From assembly GCA_036346205.1 (NCBI GenBank), contig JARFJB010001985.1:157501-221500 (forward strand): a stretch of 64,000 nucleotides of DNA, in the 5' to 3' direction. The translations under genes were made by a program, and so were the position numbers. Position 1 is the stretch's first letter, and each line of letters opens with the position of its first letter. The DNA is from Vesta saturnalis. Its lineage: Eukaryota > Arthropoda > Insecta > Coleoptera > Lampyridae. Below, piece after piece: positions 38,417 through 50,639 of the stretch. The notes beneath the pieces are model-generated. The model was not told the DNA's origin. It worked only from the letters and a program-made list of their open reading frames with translations, and searched no databases.

Positions 38417-39060
38417 TTCTTACCCTCTAATTTCCTCCCCATTATGTCCAATATGGCACTGACAAATCCTTTACCGTACAACATATTTTCGTATTCCGCA
38501 ACAATAGAACTCTTGGTGTCAGATAAATTAATGTTAGTGTCTCCAATTAGCATTACTTGATTTCGAGTGTCAATTTGAGGCAGAATGATATCCAGTTCAT
38601 CAATAAATTGTTTAATGCTGTTATTTGGTGGTCTATATATGTGAAAAATTTCGAAAGATTTATCTTTTAAGTTAATAATGCTTTTAATGCATTCAAATTC
38701 ATCAGTACGAAGATTAACGGTTTCGTAATTTAGTGTTTTTTTAATGTACATTGCTAATCCTCCTCCTGATTTTTTAGTACGATGTTTCATAACACAATTG
38801 AAATTTTCGATGTCGTAAAGTACTTCTTCATGTGAAGTAATGCTTATTTCTGACAGTAATACGACGTCGAAGTTACTTTGTTTAATGATGATCATTAGTT
38901 CATCAAAGTGTTTACGTAAAGATCTTATATTTAAATGTGGTATATTTAAATATTGTTTGTTTATTGAATCTTTTTCTATAATATTTGTCCATTCCGTTAT
39001 GTTTGTGCAGTTTTGAAATTGGATAATGTCGTATGTGTTAGTATTGAATGTATCAGCCAT
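38413..39060 (-). pseudogene. LINE 1: EEP endonuclease domain
   Basis: The frame from 39060 opens MADTFNTNTYDIIQFQNCTN and soon reads NIPHLNIRSLRKHFDELMII, VVLLSEISI, KSGGGLAMYIKKTLN, FHIYRPPNNSI and MLIGDTNINLSDT, the EEP motifs in order (N, E, Y.PP, GD.N). The terminal SDH motif is in the overlapping frame below 38416, so a frameshift at ~38415 separates the endonuclease from the RT half. Apart from this shift the domain looks complete for its 200 codons. Confidence 0.92.
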
Positions 39061-39536
39061 TGAAGTTGTAAATAAAAATATTAATCCTGCTCGAAAAACT
39101 GATTTTAAAAATCAAATTAAATGTAAATATTTCTTAGTTTTAACAACGTACGCAGTAGATAAATTTTATAATTGTACACATGTTGGGTGTTTAAACCATT
39201 TGAAAAAAAAATATATATATATATATATAGTGTTTATACAAAATAACAATAATAATAATAAAAATTAAAATAAATTCTGGTAATTACCAAAAAAAATCCG
39301 CTTTTCTTAAAGCGAGTAAAACTTAAAAATTCCAATATTTTAACGACATACACAACAATAAGTAAAGTTTATCAATGTAAACACATTTTGTATTCAAATA
39401 TATAAAATTAAAATTTTAATGCCAAATGAAATAGTAAATTCTGTTACAAATATCTCTTAATCCTTAATTATTAATTACGTCCAAGTCACTCATAGTTTTG
39501 ACACTAATCGGTTTGCAATTATCGTCCTTTTTCAGA
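39061..39536. other. Spacer between two minus-strand LINEs
   Basis: Contains the likely 5' leader of LINE 1, a short (TA)n at ~39211-39229, an (AAT)n-like patch at ~39243, and no other coding sequence. Confidence 0.5.
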
Positions 39537-39566
39537 AATAATAATAATAATAATAATAATAATATA
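39537..39566. repeat. (AAT)n tract, probable 3' tail of LINE 2
   Basis: Nine to ten AAT units placed beyond the 3' end of the second minus-strand LINE, as at 36808 for the first. Confidence 0.85.
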
Positions 39567-39739
39567 GAATTTAATGCCCAACAGATCGATTGATTCAATT
39601 ACAGGACAATACTTTATAACAGTAGCGAGAAAAAGAGAAAATGCAATAGGAATGACGCTATTAAAATAAAATAAAACACTTTACCTATTACATGTTTCTA
39701 AATGTTTAAATCTAAAACTAAGTTAAATTACCACTGGAA

Positions 39740-41310
39740 TGCGCAATTTAACTACTATGCTAACTAATAAGAATTCTATCACTGATCTTAATCGTATAAC
39801 TAGCGAGAGACGTTTTTGATTTCAGTAATAGTGCATTGATTAATATCACAAACATCTGAAATATTGTTGAAGTTTTTACACATAACAAATACAGAAGAAT
39901 TAAGTAGAGGATTAGTATTTGCCGTAGGACAGTTAAAGGTAACTAAAGATGGAGACGAGAAACGTGGAACATGTAACTGAAGAGAAGATAATAGATACGG
40001 GAAATCAATTTTTCCATGTAAAAGTTTGTACAAGAATGTAATGCTGCTGACCACCCTCCTCTTTTCTAATGACTCTACATCATATTTTTCCAGTAAGTTG
40101 TTTTGTTCAATACCAATTTCCGGATAAGCTCCATCAACTTTGTACGATAAATATTTGAGAAACTTTCTTTGTACTGTTTCTAATGATGCTTTTTGATTTT
40201 CATAACTGGGATACCAGATTAATGCCCCATATTCCAGCTTCGAACGAACAAGAGCTGTATACAAAGATTTCAATTCCACCGTGCTAGTAAATAAACGACA
40301 ATTACTAATTAAAAATCCAAGAGTTTTAATAGCAGAACTACCTATAGAAAAAACATGATCACTAAAAGAGAGTTTGCAATCAAAATTAACCCAAAGATCT
40401 TTTATCACAGAACTACGATTAAATAAAACTGAGTTACATTCATATGGATAATATATAGGTCGGAGTTTTTTGGAATAAGTAATCACTTTGCATTTACCCA
40501 TGTTAAGTCGTAATCCATTACTAATGCACCATTTATATAGTTCCACGATTTGCATTTGAAGTGTATCGCAATCATTCATAGAATTAATAACAGAATACAT
40601 TTTTAAATCATCAGCGTACATCAAAACATTGCAGGACAACAATTGAGGCAGATCGTTAATAAATAACAAAACAGGACCTAAATAGATCCCGACGTAACTA
40701 GTGAAGTATCCGATTTAAAATTATTATATTGTACATATGAGTATCTGTTAGATAGGTTTTAAACATTTTTTTTTAGAACATCTGAAAATCCAAAGTTATC
40801 TAATTTACTAATAATGATCGCATGGTCAATTTTGTCAAAAGCATTGGCAAAATTCGTGTAAAGCACGTCTACTTCTTGATGATTGTTCAAGGCTTGAGAA
40901 ACAAATTGGGTAAAAGATGCAAGGTAGGTCAGAGTAGAGCGATGTTCAATGAAGCCATTCTGGGCAAAAGAAATGTACTGACACACTTTACGGTAGATAC
41001 GTGTATATAGTATAATTTCCAATATTTTTGCAAAATTGGAAATTATGCTAATCGGTCTATAACTACAGATCTTTGTAGAATCACCACATTTGAATACTGG
41101 ACAAATCCGCGCTAATTTCCAGTAATCAGGAAAGGTAGAAAATTTGAGGGCTAGATTAAAAATGATAAGTAAAGGCATAATAAGTATGGTAGAAAGATCT
41201 TTAATAATCCAGCTAGGGATTTGGTCTGACCCCGAAAGTTAACTTATATTTTAATTTATGGAGAGCTAACTCAACTTCATCTGCAGTTATAACAGAAATA
41301 GATCACAACA
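39740..41310 (-). pseudogene. LINE 2: 5'-truncated reverse transcriptase
   Basis: Starts at ~41310 in the RT entry region (ISVITADEVELALHKLKYK, then GSDQIPSWIIKDLSTILI, FSTFPDYWKLARICPVFKCG). The 40759-41178 frame holds SYRPISIISNFAKILEIILY and FANAFDKIDHAIIISKLDNF. Around 40700 a frameshift and loss of a few codons spoil GVPQGS; GIYLGPVLLFINDLPQ is what remains. The 39800-40669 frame holds VLMYADDLKMYSVINS, the catalytic YADD, then the thumb and C terminus (LKSLYTALVRSKLEYGALIW) with a stop at 39800. No endonuclease, typical 5' truncation. Same strand as LINE 1 but a different lineage within Jockey/CR1-like elements, judging by sequence. Confidence 0.92.
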
Positions 41311-41982
41311 TCGTGACCGATATATAAATTTGAGGGCGTCAGAACCATACACTGCTCCTTTCTCAGGTTGCACATTCATCTACACAACAATAAAAACAAT
41401 AAAAATAAAATTCAACGTGTTTAATGGTTTGGCCCCGGGAGTGCGTACCCACTGGCACTTGCCTTTTACAATTAATAACCAGCGGTATCATGTACCCATT
41501 CACCAGCCTACCTCTACACAAATATAAATATAAACAACAAACAACAATACTAATTCGCTGCATAAATACCAGACTGAGAAGGCCCTACACTGTCTTTTAT
41601 TTTAGCAGATTTCTGCTTAATGAGCCTGCGTACGAATAAGATGCATTTGCAAGACATTGTTTGGTATTTAATACGTTATCTAGCCTGGTAAATTATTTGC
41701 TGCGAGCTTTTATTTATATAAAAATATTTACACTTGAAATGATCACAGACACAAATTGTTAACCTACGTGGTTTAACTTCAAAAAGGGTGATTTATTTAC
41801 AGATTAATATTTGAAAAACACTGGAAAGAAAAGACAAATTAGTGTTAGCTAATTCAAAAGAAATCTTTTGAAGACAAATTGTTTACAATGGGAGTTTCTA
41901 ATTAACCAAAAATCGGTCTGGTTCGATTGACACTCTAACTGTAACTGCCTTTCCCCGACTTCAAACCTAACTATCTTTAAAG
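41311..41982. other. Non-coding stretch, nothing recognised
   Basis: Overlapping short frames around 41330-41639 have no recognisable motif and no consistent direction. No transposon ends noticed. Confidence 0.4.
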
Positions 41983-42236
41983 ATTATTATTAATTTTATT
42001 AAATACATAAATAAAAAGTTTACCTCGAGTAGGATTTGAACCTATGACCTCTACTTTGCTAGAGCACCGCGCTAACCAACTGCGCTAACGAGATTCAAGC
42101 CCCAATCGATGTAAATTTTGTCGTTATGTATGTAGAACTGATGTAAATTCTAAAAATGAATTACAATCAAATCACTTATATTAATGGAACGTGAGCCTGC
42201 AATATCGCAAGGATTCACACATACCAAAGCAGCTTG
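41983..42236 (-). repeat. tRNA-derived repeat (SINE-like), full copy
   Basis: On the minus strand: a ~140 bp head from CAAGCTGCTTTGGTATGTGT, then a tRNA-like region (42022-42094) with A box TAGCGCAGTTGG and B box GGTTCAAATCC, then the tail GTAAACTTTTTATTTATGTA and an AT-rich end. The 73 nt tRNA-like part pairs as a cloverleaf: acceptor ATCTCGT/TCGAGGT, D stem GCGC/GCGC, and T stem ATAGG/CCTAC with one wobble or mismatch. The anticodon loop CTAGCAA would place AGC at the anticodon. Confidence 0.88.
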
Positions 42237-43577
42237 ACTAATATTAATTTATTAATTATTTTATTATTATATCATATTAACTATCCTTACCCTAGCAATC
42301 AACCTCTATTTTTCAAAAGTAATATAAAAACGAGAAGCATTAATTTACGTTGAAACAGTTTCATATTAATTATTGCACGACATCTTAATTTTAAAAATAT
42401 GCATTCGTCTGTGACAACCCTACATGCAGCTCTCGAGTTTCCAAGTAACAAACAAGGATATCTTTTGATCGCGGTCTGTACTGACACAATTACTTATTAA
42501 CTCAGTGACATTTTTACATTAAGAATCGGCGCATATGAAATTCCAATGATTCGTTACGCCCGTTCAGTAAAGCGTACACCTGACCCTAACATGTATTTTT
42601 CAAATATCAGTGACATACATTCTCACATTTCTTACATAAAATATATAAATAAAATATTTTGAAAACATTAGCAAATTACGACGTATTATCAAGGTATTAA
42701 AAATCCACTAATTATATTTTCTATCGCGGTAACAATAGCGATTTGACAAACGTTTATCACAATAATAAAATTTTCGCGGTCTGCTACCTACAAACTGAGC
42801 AGTGGCTAATACCAAGACACTCAACCGTAAACTCAAAATTTGAGAAAATAGTTAAATATAACTGTCAATTAAACGTGATAAAGTTTACTTTGCCAAATTA
42901 ATTTTTGCAAAATCTACCACTTCATAAGAATTTTTTTGCACAGATGAAGTTGTATGCATTTAATATAATTTATTGTGCCGAATTTGAGTTTTTTACACAA
43001 ATATATGATCTTTTCTAAAAACATATAAAACATATAAAAAAACAAATTAATTAAAATAAATTATTATAACTACCGAAGCTTAGCAGTAATTATGCAAACC
43101 TTCAATAAAGTTTTTATCTTCATTCAAAATCACTTCCTTTATTGAATAATGAAAAAATATCACACAATGTACCACTTCAACGCGCAAATAAGAAATAAAA
43201 TCAAAACAGTTATTGATTCGCTATTTATATTTGATTAAACATAATTTGACATTAAATGCAATTTTTATGCAATTAAGAAATTACATTTATTAATACATGT
43301 GTTTCATCCCTTTACAAAACATACCGTGTACGCTAATGGGCTACAATTAAATTCGTAAAGATATTTCAAGGACAAATTCAGTGAATAGTGTGTTCTTTAA
43401 TAAATACATTAGTTGACATAGGATACAAAATACTGTATATGTTAACCAACTAATACTTGTTTGTTTTGTATGTTATATATTTAAGATAGTTAGTGACTTT
43501 GCGTACTAATGTTACTGTACCTCAAACGACGGCCATGTTGACGGAACCTGTTCAACGGCAAGACAAACTACTCAAAC
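42237..43577. other. Non-coding stretch, nothing recognised
   Basis: AT-rich DNA with no coding remnant; ends at the TA target of the next element. Confidence 0.45.
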
Positions 43578-43579
43578 TA

Positions 43580-43861
43580 AAGCCTGTCCGGTAGAACTGA
43601 ACGGGTATCGGATTAACAAGGAGGATTGTCAATATATGGTTCTATTGTGCTTGAAACCGCCTTAATGCTTTGCTGTCTCGTACTTATTGTACGTGACAAA
43701 GAAAGATGGATATATTATGAATAATGCCTCTATTTCTGCCGAACAAAAGCGTTTGCAACTTTCACACATAATGACAAGGCAATAAGAATCAGATGCAGGT
43801 AGAATAGAAATTCAATAGGTATAATAAAATGCCAGTGGTTCTCAACACTGCTTTAACATTA
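43580..43861 (+). repeat. Left 282 bp terminal inverted repeat
   Basis: Starts AAGCCTGTCCGGTAGAACTG and ends GCTTTAACATTA; matches 45713-45994 reversed without a difference that I can see. Confidence 0.95.
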
Positions 43862-44054
43862 TATAATTTGTGAAGAAATGCAACTTTTGTATAATAAAAT
43901 AATAATCGATTACTAATTACCTATAAGTAATTTCAATTGACACCTTTCACTTATACTTATAACAACAATAACAAATACATTTTTATTATAGTTAGTAAAT
44001 ATTAATTAAATTACAAAGATATACTTTTATAATTAAATGTAAAAATTATAATTG

Positions 44055-45393
44055 TCATTCGGCTTCAGATTCATCACTTCCTGAGTCATCCAAATCTTGG
44101 AAAAGATCATCGTCATCACTTTCTTCAGTGTTAACTGTGAAAATAAGAGGTCTTACTTCATCCACAATCTCTTCATTAACAAAAGTATCTTTAATTATTT
44201 TATCCGTATGATCAATACATTTTGCCATATTTCCGCACTAACTGTTTTTAATGCGTCGTTCCACGTATTAAGAACATCTTCGTCTTTTCCGGATGTCGCA
44301 ACGATACTTTTGTCGTATTTGTTCTTAGTAATGCCCCATACCAACTCAATTGGATTGAAATGGCAATGATACGGGGGCAGGCGCAAAACTTCATGTCCAT
44401 ATGATAGAGCTAGCTCATCGATTACATATTTTCGCATTGGTCTACTTTGTTTCTTTTGGCCAATTCCACTAACTCTGCCTTTGTCATAAAATTTTCCCAC
44501 GCTATTTTTTTAGCGGTTAACCATTGCTGTATTTCTTCTTTTTTCCAAGAAACTTTGACTGCCTTCTCTGCCTTTCGAGAATGATAACTCGCATTGTCAA
44601 GGACAATTATTGATGGTTCCTCTAATTTTTGTAAAAGTGATTCCTCAAACCATTTTTCGAACAATTCTGCGTTCATATTATCGTGATAATCTAATGATTT
44701 ATTTTTTGTACCGAAAATTAATTGACTTCCGTCGATAAAACCGTTTCTGTTACCTGCTTCAATGATAATAAATCGTTTTCCATCTGATGATTTGTTCGGT
44801 TGATGTAAACTCTTTGCACTGTTATCTTGCCAAGTACATTTTGACGTACTACCTTTACTAAATATCCACGTTTCGTCTGTAAAACAAACTGTCTCGAACT
44901 TTCGGAGTTAAGATTTTTGAGATACTTTCTCAGAAAAACGTTTCTTTTGGCGACAATGTGGCTTTGTTCACACAAACCGCGTCTATTGTTGGTTTTTTGG
45001 AATTTAAAGCCCATATTTTTTAACACTAGAGCCAAACTGGTTTTTCCTATTTCATACGCGGTTCTCAATTTTAAGAAGTTTAATAATGAATTTAACGTTA
45101 CGTGTTCCTTCTTCGCGTACATCTCGTATATTAATGCACGAATTGTTTGTTTTCCATTTTCTGGAAAATCTGTAGTGCAAAGTTTGACACGCTGGAGGTT
45201 CCAACTCGCCGCCATTTTTTTTTAAAGCACAGATTTTCCCCACCGTCGAAACCGAAAGTTTTAACGCGTTTGCTGTTCTTTGTTGAACAGAAAATGTAGA
45301 TAATAGTGGACCACCATTTTCTTTTTCTTCTTTAAAATAATCGACTGTATTTAAAACTAATTCGCGAATTTCTTTACTCAACTTTTTCGGCAT
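44055..45393 (-). pseudogene. DDE transposase with ~82-83 residue D-to-E spacing
   Basis: Starts at 45393 with MPKKLSKEIRELVLNTVDYF, and a helix-turn-helix ending in TANALKLSVSTVGKI. Middle region: IRALIYEMYAKKEHVTLNSL, then KTSLALVLKNMGFKFQKTNN. First catalytic Asp in VCFTDETWIFSKG (~44890), second in SIIVLDNASYHSRKAEKAV (44596-44598), Glu in LRLPPYHCHFNPIELVWG (44345-44347). The two codons are 251 bp apart with one frameshift between, so 82 or 83 residues, matching the family described as DD82E (Sailor). Acidic C terminus TEESDDDDLFQDLDDSGSDE to a stop at 44055. Three frameshifts: at an A9 run (~45222), at ~44900 and at ~44440. No in-frame nonsense codons seen otherwise, so it died recently. 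Confidence 0.92.
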
Positions 45394-45712
45394 TATATTA
45401 ATGGTTAGTTTATATAAACGCTTACTCAAAGAATAATGATAATATAGATATTGCAGTTGTTTTATTTATACCTATATGTACCTACTAAATGGTATAATAA
45501 TCTATTATTAATTACTTATTGTTACAGTATTGCATATTTATTTGGATTCTTTTGTAATTGGAGTACACTAAAACGTCATTACCATACTTAGGTATACAAT
45601 GAACTTTCTAAATGTAAATTGAAATACCTATACTTAATCGAATATTCATTATTATGAATGGCTTTTATAAATGTTTATTATAAAACTTGCATTCTTCCAT
45701 AAATTTTAAATG

Positions 45713-45994
45713 TAATGTTAAAGCAGTGTTGAGAACCACTGGCATTTTATTATACCTATTGAATTTCTATTCTACCTGCATCTGATTCTTATTGCCTTGT
45801 CATTATGTGTGAAAGTTGCAAACGCTTTTGTTCGGCAGAAATAGAGGCATTATTCATAATATATCCATCTTTCTTTGTCACGTACAATAAGTACGAGACA
45901 GCAAAGCATTAAGGCGGTTTCAAGCACAATAGAACCATATATTGACAATCCTCCTTGTTAATCCGATACCCGTTCAGTTCTACCGGACAGGCTT
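45713..45994 (-). repeat. Right 282 bp terminal inverted repeat
   Basis: Complement of 43580-43861; followed by the TA target duplicate at 45995-45996. Confidence 0.95.
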
Positions 45995-45996
45995 TA

Positions 45997-46652
45997 GTAT
46001 CATTATCTATGCGATCAGCGATGTCACTTTCCACGTTCATTAAGAGTAATGCTCCAAGAATGTCTTGTGATATGGTGGAACGAACTCTAGTTTATATTAA
46101 TTTTAGTTTTAAAGAATTGGTTCCACATTTTACTTGAGTCCCAGACAATTTCAACAAAAATTTATAAACTATGTATATACATTAGCACATTCACTGCCGG
46201 AGAACATTAGTAACAATTGACCGTGTGCCGTCTATTTTGTTTCTTAAATTTGTTAATTTATTGTTTGTATTACCTAGTGGTGACCGCATTAAGTTGAAAT
46301 TTTTTAAATTTTCCTCAAAAAACACATGACCGGTCCAGGCAGAGGGCAACCTAATCGCTTAGTGTGTGCCTGGGACCACCCTTGCGGCGTTCAATTATAT
46401 GTCCGATAAAAATGTAAATAAATGAGGTAAACAAATAATAAACTATACAAAAAAATCATTTTATTTGGGATTCAAAGCCAAAAGAATCAAAATAAGGTAT
46501 AAAGCCATAAACTAAAATCAAAACAAAATTTACTCTAAAATATATAAAACAAACAAAATACAAACATTACGCAACAATAAAGGAACTTATAAGTCAGTAT
46601 AACAAAATATATCAAAAAAACTTATTACAATCTTTGAAATGTAAATAGGAAC
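45997..46652. other. Non-coding stretch with a GC-richer hairpin
   Basis: A hairpin at ~46331-46378 pairs GGTCCAGGCA with TGCCTGGGACC. It lies ~275 bp beyond the C terminus of the piggyBac relic and could be part of that element's end. The remainder, about 46430-46640, is A-rich and featureless. Confidence 0.45.
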
Positions 46653-48030
46653 TCATAAATAAACTAAAAAAATAGCAAACAAAATTATTTTTTGAATGGA
46701 ACTTACGAAAACATGAAGATAAGCAAAGTACAGGTTGACTTGGACACAACGGACACTAATAAATTGAATGCTTCCGTACTTTTCTTTCTTCCCACAAACC
46801 TGACATCGTCTCCGTTTGATTCTTGCATTGACCGCATCACCTTTAGGAAAATGTTCAGGAAGGTGTGTAGCTTTAAGTTTTGGCAATGGCTCTTGTTTCG
46901 GAGGTCCCAGCAGCTTGTCTATAATAGTTAATCTATAGTCATAAAAGTTTTTAGTATTGGCGGCATTCTCTTTATTGTAAAGGTAAAATGAAGTGAGGAG
47001 TATAATTTGAAATATGTGAATGGCTAGTTTTTTTATACAAAATAAGCGTGTTATGTTCACATGAATAATATGATAGCATCTGGTCACAATGATAGTCTCC
47101 TGCCATAAATTCATATTTATTTATCACGGTAGGTTTTTTTTTCTTGACCACGCTGAGTAGTTATAGTTTGAATATGAGGTTTGTATTCGCTTGAAATTGC
47201 CAGAATTTCACGACACTATTTCACCTTTTTTGAGCTTTTTGTTTACGACTGCTTCAGGGTTTCCATTTCTCTTCGAACGTAAAGTTCCTGTTACGTATAT
47301 TTTTCGACGTAGCAACTCCTTAGTTAGCTTTACGCTTTTTAAAATTATCCATGTAGATTGAATGACCGTTATCCAATTTATCTGACAATAAAGCTTACGC
47401 AACTTTTTCGATGTCCTTCTCCGAATAACACAGGATTTGCAGAACCAGCATATACTAATAACTTAAGAGCAGTGCCGTTAGGTTCACACAGAACATATAG
47501 CTTTATACCGAATTTATGTCTCTTGCCTTTTACATACTGGCGAAATTTTAAGCGGCCCCTCCACAAAACCATAGATTCGTTGATAGATAGCTCCCTGGTC
47601 GGATAATAAATTTCAAACATTTTATTATTATAAAAATTTATTAAAGGCATAATTTTGCCCAACTGAGTTCGTGGTTCTTGGCTCTCATTATCTTCAAACT
47701 GTAACCTTCTCAAAATTAGCAAAAACTGACTACGGCTCATAAAAGTCGAAAAACACGTTAGGTTGAAAGATGATTTTTTTCCAATAGTCAATAATTCTGT
47801 TCAGCCTGATTGGCCCCATGTGAAAAAGCAATCCGCAAAAAATTCTCATTTCTGTGGGAGTGACATCAACCCATCCAGCAATTCTTGGTTCCTATTCTAA
47901 ACCCAATGAGATTAAATAGATTGCGTGCTTGTTAGTTCGCGTACATAGCATATCAAAAAAATCATCTGTCGCTATAAGCTCAAAATAATGTATTGGTTCT
48001 GTGGAATTAACATTCACAAGTAAACCTGTT
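46653..48030 (-). pseudogene. piggyBac-like transposase relic
   Basis: Read on the minus strand from ~48030: EPIHYFELIATDDFFDMLCT, RTNKHAIYLISL, EMRIFCGLLFHMGPIRLNRI. The frame 47378-47791 holds FMSRSQFLLILRRLQFEDNE, SINESMVLWRGRLKFRQYVK (the iDE.M..fkGR motif, here with Asn for the catalytic Asp) and KRHKFGIKLYVLCEPNG. Then GTLRSKRNGNPEAVVNKKLK at ~47250 and the C-terminal cysteine-rich region RRRCQVCGKKEK (~46815), where later cysteines of the zinc-binding domain are changed. Stops and frameshifts throughout. piggyBac enzymes insert at TTAA; I did not identify the terminal repeats. Confidence 0.9.
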
Positions 48031-49123
48031 GTTTTCAATAAAATCAAAATAGACATTGCTTGATAAGAATAAATAATATAAAAAACAAAAATACATAAAA
48101 GCTTAGCCTTTTCAATAAAATTCCGTTAAATAGGTTCAAATCATGACTTCTGTAAACCAAACCCGAAATATGGTGAATTAGACCTTAACAGAACATCCTT
48201 TAAACACGAAGATCCAATTCAAACGATTCGCACGAATTTCTCAGACGTTGTATTAGAAACATATATTCAAAAACATGTTTGTCTGTCATTTTCCCTACCA
48301 TTTGTTTTTACGCGAGGCTTGACTCAATTTCGATATTACTAACATCCTCTTCTTCCAGTTGTTTTATTATGAAGGATTTAAATGTATCAGTTTTTAGTTT
48401 GACACTAGAAATTTCCACGTGTCTAACTTACCATGTCAAATAAAATTGGAGGCAGGTGCTTAACAGTCCTGAGACTGCAGAGCACTCGGATAGCGTGCGT
48501 GTTTTGAAGCGTTGTTAAAAAGTAAACAGATGGTTAGATTAGTTACAGCGCAGGAACAAAATTGTCGACAGAAAGATAGGGACAACAGACAAGAAATAGG
48601 CGCCACAAGCTTTAAAGAAAGAAAAGATAAATTATTATTTCTTGAAGGAGAGGCCCTGTAAAGTTTGAACCAGGGACGCAACAGGAATAGCAAGGAAAGG
48701 ACATTTCCCTCAGCAAGAGTGGTTTATTGATAATTTCTCAACAATGAATGATACGAAACAGGAAAACTTCGTAATTAACACATATTTAACAATACGAAGA
48801 CTAAACAGTCGACATCATTTACGCTTAATATTTACTATAATGGGACGTTGATTACGTTTCCCCAAAGACTAGATGCATGCACATCGACCATGCATTTATT
48901 TTCTCCGAACACAAAAATAAGTATAACCTTATCCTAATATCACGATATGAAACAATAAAAATTTGTAATTAACATAAATTTGCAAGATTAATACTGACGA
49001 GAGCAAGTCGCGAGATTTTGCTTAAAAAACATGAACTTATAAATTTATAAATAACCACAAAAGAACGTAATGCCCCTCTCTGGTACGTTGAAAGATCTTT
49101 CAGCCATAAACCTAAGAAGGAAG

Positions 49124-49130
<7 letters not shown>
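48031..49130. other. Non-coding stretch, nothing firm
   Basis: KQLEEEDVSNIEIESSLA on the minus strand at ~48310-48370 is acidic and might be the start of the piggyBac transposase. The open stretch 48460-48693 has no recognisable motif. Confidence 0.35.

Positions 49131-49174
<44 letters not shown>
49131..49174. repeat. (TA)n microsatellite
   Basis: About 21 TA units. Confidence 0.97.
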
Positions 49175-49178
<4 letters not shown>

Positions 49179-50639
49179 TCAGAAAGGTAACAATCCAACT
49201 TGCCTTTCGTTTCACAATAGCCAAACGCAAATCCCCATCAATCATTATAGCTTCAATTATATAAATAATCGTAGAAGATTGTTCACTTCACTACATTAAT
49301 AAAATCGTGAAAAACAGTAGCTAATAAAATAGTATATATAATATGTGTACAAAATATTAGCTAATGGTTTCATCAAATTATAACAGTTCTGCATTAGTGA
49401 AATCTTTAAGAAAGTTAAATAGATTCGAATATAAATATGACACCCATGTTGTAACAAAGGTAAACAATTTATTAAAATTCTTTGTAATATGGTTAATTTA
49501 AATGCACTTTTCTGTAGATGCTGTAATGATCCCTGCTGAAGGCAGCGTATAACCTGTGATAGGTTCGAAAGTGTACTCAGAAATACAAAACAAAAATACA
49601 TTAGTTTATTAGTACATGCGATAATGGAATAATCTGACCTGGTGCTGAACGAATACTTGAGCCTTAATTAGTACAGTTTAAATTCCATCATCGTAATCTC
49701 CAGTGCAATGTAACATCAAGGATAACGAGAAAAAAGTAATTGAAGCACGGGTACCAGTCATATACGAGCAGTCCCAGTTAAGAGAGCATCGTAGCAAAAT
49801 CAAAAGCAAGACGAAAAGGTACATGGGGTAAGGGGTATAACAGCAATTTATTCATATAACGTTGTTTTACCTCTGTAGATGGAAGACGAGCTCTGTGTGA
49901 TGATTTAACACGATATGGTTAAATTATAATTCTTTCAAGAAACAGTATTTATTTATAGTATTTTAAGCCTGAAAGATTCTAATTACAACGAAGTTGGAAG
50001 AAAGCTGCGCAAACTTACCTACTTTTTATGCAAGTAACATTTTTTTTACATCCGCATCAATAACGATTATATTAATTTACAGAGTAAAAAAATATTTTCT
50101 ATGAAAAATTCTCATACAACAGAATTTTTTTACTTAATGGTACCAGCATCTAGTGGTGATTCATCAAAGTAATAGATATCTGTAAAATGTATGAATTTGA
50201 AGCTTACCATAACCCACGTGCATCACATAGATGGCACTAGTAGGTTTATTTAGAACTTTTATAAAATAAAAAAAAAGGTTATGAAAAAAAATAATTTAAT
50301 CAGTTTGTAACGTAAATGGTAAAGGCAGTAAATACAGAAAATTTAGATCATTATGGGAGAGAAATAACTAACGAGTAAATATTACATAACAATCCTAAAT
50401 ATTCAATCAACAGATACTTATTTAGTTTTGTTTTTAGAACACCAATCAAAGAAAATTATAAAGTCGGTACGAAAAGTTCCGATATCGGACCCCCAGATTG
50501 AGTTTCTGGCCTTCATAACCAGATTAAATGAGGAAACAAGATCAAGTCCATAACTATACAAGATATTTTGACGCTGAATTAAGACACGCAAACAGAAGGG
50601 TTTCATATGTAGGAAAGTAGTCTTGAAATGCCTAAAATA
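49175..50639. other. Non-coding stretch with hairpin-GAAA module
   Basis: At 49527-49572 CTGCTGAAGGCAGC is followed by AACCTGTGATAGGTTCGAAA, a hairpin with a trailing GAAA as at 15440 and 27840. Open stretches at 49296-49601 and 50418-50606 match nothing I know. Confidence 0.4.

Larger units (their letters stand above)
43580..45994 (-). mobile_element. IS630/Tc1/mariner-type transposon with 282 bp inverted repeats
   Basis: The element is 2415 bp and bounded by TA on both sides (43578-43579, 45995-45996). Its ends are AAGCCTGTCCGGTAGAACTG and the complement. The inverted repeats 43580-43861 and 45713-45994 appear identical by eye over all 282 bp, pointing to a recent insertion or to gene-conversion between arms. 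One transposase gene fills the interior on the minus strand. Long identical terminal repeats and the wide spacing between the last two catalytic residues set it apart from the other mariner relatives here. Confidence 0.95.

Noticed and set aside
44917..45225. 102-codon plus-strand frame.
   Set aside because: Antisense to the DD82E-like transposase.
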